A stretch of 17,381 bases of DNA, from the NCBI GenBank assembly GCA_903832395.1, contig CAILBF010000045.1, positions 1 to 17,381 on the forward strand, given 5' to 3'. Position numbers and translations under genes: made by a program. This stretch comes from an uncultured Actinomycetes bacterium (GTDB lineage Bacteria; Actinomycetota; Actinomycetes; Nanopelagicales; Nanopelagicaceae). This document shows positions 13,733-17,381 of the stretch, one piece after another (within the stretch, counting starts at the first letter, position 1; each line of letters starts with the position of its first letter). The notes beneath the pieces were generated by a model. It did not search any database. It was not told the DNA's origin and saw only the letters and a program-made list of their open reading frames with translations.

Positions 13733-14580
13733 GCAAATGGATGAGAGAAAACCTTTGGCGACACGGCGTTGCGATCTCAGTGTGCCTGTTCTCGCTTTTC
13801 CCGCTGTATTTAGTAATTCTCTCCTCTCTTAAAACCAGCGGTAGTCTGCAAGTTGGATCCTTCATTCCTCATGAAGTCTCACTCGATAACTTCCGCTTTT
13901 TGTTTCATTCGCCAAAAACACCGTACTTACTTTGGTTCAAAAACTCACTCGTTATCGCATCAACTGTTGCTCTTAGCTCTGTATTCATCGGCGCAGCTTC
14001 TGCCTTTGCTTTCAGCCGCTTAAAATTCAAGGGCAAGAAACTAGGAATTCGCCTCCTTCTTCTAGTACAGATGTTTCCAGCCGTATTAGCAATCTCAGCG
14101 GTTTATGTCATTATGGAGAGAGTTTTTACTTTCGCTCCGAAGATTGGGTTAGGTAGTCAAGGTGGCCTGATACTTGTCTATTTGGGTGGCTCCATGGGAG
14201 TTAATATTTGGCTGCTTAAAGGATTCGTGGATTCAATTCCCGTCGAACTTGATGAGGCTGCCAAGATTGACGGTGCCAGCCCTGTGCAGACGTACTGGTT
14301 AATCTTCCTTCCACTAGCCACTCCAGTTTTGGCGGTGGTTTGCCTCTTAAGCTTCATTGGCACGTTTAATGAGTTTATTTTGGCTAGGTTATTCCTCGTC
14401 GAGATGAATGGGCGAACAATTGCTGTTGGGCTTCAACAATTTATTGGTGGTCAATACGCCTCTAACTGGGGACCATTCGCCGCTGGATCAATTTTGGCGT
14501 CGATTCCGATTGTCATCATCTTCTTATCGCTCCAGCGATTCATTGTTAATGGCTTAACGGCAGGATCTGTTAAGGGATGA
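13729..14580 (+). CDS. malG: Maltodextrin ABC transporter permease MalG
   Basis: A 283-residue inner-membrane permease, partner of MalF, with six predicted helices. The family features are the N-terminal SLFPLYLVILSSLK segment, NSLVIASTVALSSVFIGAASA leading into AFAFSRLKFKGK, and the EAA loop DEAAKIDGASPVQTYWLIFL starting at residue 175. The ATG overlaps the malF TGA (ATGA at 13729-13732), and the gene's own TGA overlaps the amylase ATG in the same way at 14577-14580, so translation of the three is probably coupled. No ATPase gene (malK/msiK) is nearby. Confidence 0.93.
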   Translation: MSKWMRENLWRHGVAISVCLFSLFPLYLVILSSLKTSGSLQVGSFIPHEVSLDNFRFLFHSPKTPYLLWFKNSLVIASTVALSSVFIGAASAFAFSRLKFKGKKLGIRLLLLVQMFPAVLAISAVYVIMERVFTFAPKIGLGSQGGLILVYLGGSMGVNIWLLKGFVDSIPVELDEAAKIDGASPVQTYWLIFLPLATPVLAVVCLLSFIGTFNEFILARLFLVEMNGRTIAVGLQQFIGGQYASNWGPFAAGSILASIPIVIIFLSLQRFIVNGLTAGSVKG

Positions 14581-16535
14581 TTAAACGAAAGCCCGCTCTG
14601 GCTTTCTTAACAGTTCTCTTTTTGAGTGCTACGACATTTTCTTTTGCGGCAACGACCCCCACCGTAAGTGCTCGCGTAGGTCTTTCATCTGATCTGATTT
14701 ATTTTGTGATGCCAGATCGCTACAAAGATGGCAATACTGCAAATGACAAACTCGCTGGATTTGATCCAACCGATACAGCCTTCTATCACGGTGGAGATCT
14801 CAAAGGCCTGACGGGTACGTGTGCACCGGGTGATGATGGCTTGGCTCGAATCAAGGCGATGGGTTTTACCGCAGTTTGGGTGACTCCACTTGTACGCCAA
14901 GTAGCGCCGACAGTTGTATCGGCGGGTTATCACGGATATTGGGGCGTTGATTTTCTTAATGTTGATCCACACCTTGGCACTAATGCCGATTTAATTGCTT
15001 TTTCGGCGTGCGCCAAGAAATTAAAATTAAAATTAATTTTAGATATCGTCACAAACCATACTGCTGACATCATCCAATACAACGGCACAGAGGCTTACAT
15101 TCCGAGTAACTGGGCAAAGCTCAAAAATCCGACTTGGCTCAATGACTTAAGTAATTATCACAACGTAGGCGATATGAGTAAATGTTGGGGAGTCGGAGAT
15201 TGCACGACTCTTGGTGATTTTTATGGACTTGATGACTTAGCAACCGAAAAACCTGTTGTGTATAAGGGTTGGGCCGATGTCTACGGCCAGTGGATATCCA
15301 AGTATGGTTTCTCCGGTTTTCGAGTCGATACCGCCAAGCATGTCGACACCGAATTCTTTAAACATTGGCAGCCACTGATTCTACAAAAAGCAAAAACTGT
15401 AGGAATCTCCAATTTTACAATTTTCGGTGAAGTTACTAACCCAACTGCTTTTGGCCTTATGACATATGTGCGAGAGAATAAAATTCAGACAGTACTTGAC
15501 TTCCCATTTCAAACAAATGCCACGGATTTTGCTTCGGGTGTAAGCGATGCGGCTAGCCTTAGTACATTTTTTCTTACCGATGATTACTACACAAGCCCAA
15601 CTTCTGCAGCTAGCAATCTCGTCACATTCTTAGGAAACCATGACATGGGACGTGTCGGATTTCTCTTAAATACCATGAAGATTCAAACACCTTCGGAGCT
15701 TTTAGCCCGTGACGAACTTGCGCATGCCTTGATGTATTTCTCGCGTGGAATTCCAACTGTCTACTACGGTGATGAAGTTGGAATGACGGGAAGTAACAGC
15801 GGAAACGATCAAATGGCGCGTCAAGATATGTTTGCCACGCAAATACCTGATTGGAAGAGCGAGTTGCGAATAGGTGGAAAGCCAGTGGGTAGCGGAAACT
15901 CTTTTGCACTTGCAAAAACGAATCCATTACCACGTTACCTTACAGAGTTGGCGAGCCTGCGTGCTAGCAATCCAGGACTTGCTAATGGCGTTATGCAGAC
16001 GCGATTAGCGAAAGGATCGGTGTATGCCGTCTCTAAGAAAGATCCGCTCGAAAATCGCGAATATGTAGTGGCATTTAATAATGGATTAAAACCCCAAAGT
16101 ATTGCGCTAAACACGGCGACCTCAAGCGGCGGTTGGAAAATCCTTTTGGGGAAGACCTCCTATCAAAGCACAGGTGCAACTTTGAATTTCACTGTTCCCG
16201 CACTTTCTACCGTAGTGCTAAAAGCCAACAAGCAGATCGATACCGTGAGTGTAAAGACTGGAAAAATATCGGTCGCCGTCGATGATATGACTGGCTATTA
16301 CCAGGCTTCTGCGAGTGTGACATCGAGTGACTTATTGTCAGTTGAGTTTTTCGTAAAAACTTTAACAAGTAATACTTGGGTCTCCCTTGGTAGCGACACA
16401 AACGCACCTTATAGCGTATACATCAATCCACAAGAAATACGTGGACCGAGTTTTCAAGTAAAAGCAGTAGCCACCAATTCGAACGGAAAAGTTTTTGCCA
16501 TTCCAAGTACAGAATTTATTATTCCCGCAGCATAA
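14577..16535 (+). CDS. Secreted GH13 alpha-amylase with C-terminal Ig-like domain
   Basis: A 652-residue glycoside hydrolase family 13 enzyme predicted to cut alpha-1,4 glucans outside the cell. A Sec signal peptide (MIKRKPALAFLTVLFLSATT, cleavage near SFA-A25) has no lipobox. The four conserved GH13 regions are complete: DIVTNH (156-161), GFRVDTAKH with nucleophile D251, FGEV with acid/base E285, and FLGNHD with D356. A beta-sandwich domain follows at about 475-555, and the last 90 or so residues (from VSVKTGKISV) resemble a bacterial Ig-like domain with SVEFFVKT and DTNAPYSVYI. Four cysteines include the close pair C203/C209. It starts in an ATGA overlap with malG, so enzyme and importer are made together: products should feed MalEFG. 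There are 11 bases to the convergent esterase. Confidence 0.93.
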   Translation: MIKRKPALAFLTVLFLSATTFSFAATTPTVSARVGLSSDLIYFVMPDRYKDGNTANDKLAGFDPTDTAFYHGGDLKGLTGTCAPGDDGLARIKAMGFTAVWVTPLVRQVAPTVVSAGYHGYWGVDFLNVDPHLGTNADLIAFSACAKKLKLKLILDIVTNHTADIIQYNGTEAYIPSNWAKLKNPTWLNDLSNYHNVGDMSKCWGVGDCTTLGDFYGLDDLATEKPVVYKGWADVYGQWISKYGFSGFRVDTAKHVDTEFFKHWQPLILQKAKTVGISNFTIFGEVTNPTAFGLMTYVRENKIQTVLDFPFQTNATDFASGVSDAASLSTFFLTDDYYTSPTSAASNLVTFLGNHDMGRVGFLLNTMKIQTPSELLARDELAHALMYFSRGIPTVYYGDEVGMTGSNSGNDQMARQDMFATQIPDWKSELRIGGKPVGSGNSFALAKTNPLPRYLTELASLRASNPGLANGVMQTRLAKGSVYAVSKKDPLENREYVVAFNNGLKPQSIALNTATSSGGWKILLGKTSYQSTGATLNFTVPALSTVVLKANKQIDTVSVKTGKISVAVDDMTGYYQASASVTSSDLLSVEFFVKTLTSNTWVSLGSDTNAPYSVYINPQEIRGPSFQVKAVATNSNGKVFAIPSTEFIIPAA

Positions 16536-16546
16536 CTGCTCAAATC

Positions 16547-17371
16547 TCAGCGCGTATGGGTAGTTGAATCAAGCCAAAAGCGCATTGGTTGATCTAAGTA
16601 CTTAGCCCACGATCTTTCATTGTGGCCACTGCGGTTATAAACCTTGCTTTTAAAATTATGAGCCCTATATCCGCGTTCGTGCATTAAGCCGTCGGCGATA
16701 AGTTGGAAGGGTGCATATTTTGCATCTAAACCCTTTGTACCGTGACTCATCCACACTTTGAATGGTCCAGGAGTTGGCAAGGCTTGAATTATTTGCTCAA
16801 CTAAAGCGTTGGCGCCAAAGGGCCAATGCGGAGAAAGCGCAAGGGCGGTCGTGAAACGATTAGGGAGTTCAGCAAGGGCGTACAAGGTAGCAAGTGCACC
16901 CATACTCGATCCAATCATCGCCGTATTGTGGGGGGAAATCGCTGGGGCGATTGCTGAAATATATTCGTCAAATATTTTCGCTAAATAGTCATCGCCATGC
17001 AGTAATGCTGGATCAAATGTCGCTTTGAATCGAGTTTCAACAGTAAGGCCATCACGGAAATATTTTTCCGGTACTAAATCTTTCCCTCTGCCCCATGGAT
17101 CAGTTTTCGTACTGCTGTGCCACACACCGATAATTGCAGGAGGTGTTATTCCCAAGTCGGTACTCACGCGAATCGCCGACTGCGCCATCTGCCAAGTCTG
17201 CCCGCGATGCGTAGACGTACGGCCATCAAATACATTTTGTCCGTCATGGGCGATCAATACGTGCGTTGCTGGCGCTTTAGGAAGCCAGTAATCAACGATG
17301 CGGCCGCTAAAATCCACGCGCCTCACATCCCCGGGCACACCACGAATTTGGAAGCGCTTAATCTCTTTCAC
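16547..17371 (-). CDS. Alpha/beta-hydrolase-fold esterase (Fes/IroE-like)
   Basis: A 274-residue predicted serine hydrolase of the esterase D/enterochelin-esterase-like type. It has ILIAHDGQNVFDG (residues 39-50, probable oxyanion region), the nucleophile elbow GSSMGA with S156, and SGHNERSW with the likely catalytic H250; D216 is a candidate third residue. No signal peptide or membrane segment is seen, so it is probably cytoplasmic. The substrate is unknown. The start used is GTG at 17371-17369, 10 bases from the window edge; the frame is open to the edge, so the true start may lie outside. It converges on the amylase gene with 11 bases between stops and no visible terminator. Confidence 0.85.
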   Translation of the reverse strand: MKEIKRFQIRGVPGDVRRVDFSGRIVDYWLPKAPATHVLIAHDGQNVFDGRTSTHRGQTWQMAQSAIRVSTDLGITPPAIIGVWHSSTKTDPWGRGKDLVPEKYFRDGLTVETRFKATFDPALLHGDDYLAKIFDEYISAIAPAISPHNTAMIGSSMGALATLYALAELPNRFTTALALSPHWPFGANALVEQIIQALPTPGPFKVWMSHGTKGLDAKYAPFQLIADGLMHERGYRAHNFKSKVYNRSGHNERSWAKYLDQPMRFWLDSTTHTR

Positions 17372-17381
17372 AATGGTTAAA

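Noticed and set aside
15015..15045. AT-rich, repeat-like ATTAAA tract in the amylase gene as a slippage or phase-variation site
   Set aside because: Only two to three imperfect units, and it encodes the conserved beta-strand (LKLKLILDI) leading to GH13 region I, so coding constraint explains it.

Overview
The window looks like a chromosomal segment from a streamlined, low-to-mid GC actinobacterium. By eye GC is in the mid-40s percent and intergenic gaps are mostly under 170 bases. Three small families typical of Actinobacteria are present (DUF3263, DUF3027, DUF2530), with a cold-shock protein of the actinobacterial C-terminally extended type and a citrate synthase of the 'citrate synthase 2' (CitA) type. 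This would fit freshwater acI lineages (Nanopelagicales, e.g. Planktophila/Nanopelagicus). That placement is inferred from remembered family distributions, not from a search.

Layout. 1-1657 (+): tail of an SDR/DUF2867 NAD(P)-binding protein overlapping a group II PLP-dependent amino-acid decarboxylase. 1698-3749 (+): DUF3263 protein, then a CIRCE-controlled groEL with a strong terminator and no groES nearby. 3756-4940 (+): DUF3027 protein and a cold-shock protein. 4937-6421: DUF2530 membrane protein (-), tail to tail with the cold-shock gene and head to head with an MFS exporter (+). 9413-6380 (-): tight operon pdxH, serC, MFS transporter, and a likely 26-residue membrane microprotein. 9528-10643 (+): citrate synthase, divergent from pdxH. 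10725-16535 (+): malE-malF-malG-alpha-amylase operon, with palindromes before malE, a 17-bp hairpin between malE and malF, and ATGA overlaps joining malF/malG/amylase. 16547-17371 (-): an alpha/beta-hydrolase esterase, convergent with the amylase and reaching the window edge.

How the genes work together. The clearest unit is extracellular starch/maltodextrin use: a secreted GH13 amylase with all catalytic residues, a binding protein and two permeases. The ATPase is not present and must come from elsewhere. PdxH makes PLP, which SerC and the decarboxylase near the left edge both use. GroEL is under HrcA/CIRCE-type heat-shock control.

I found no RNA genes, insertion sequences, CRISPR arrays, phage genes or toxin-antitoxin pairs, and no clearly novel multi-gene system. 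The items most worth a second look are the 26-residue membrane microprotein, the maltodextrin-binding protein with no lipobox cysteine, the palindromes before malE, and the Asp-to-Glu position in the citrate synthase active site.
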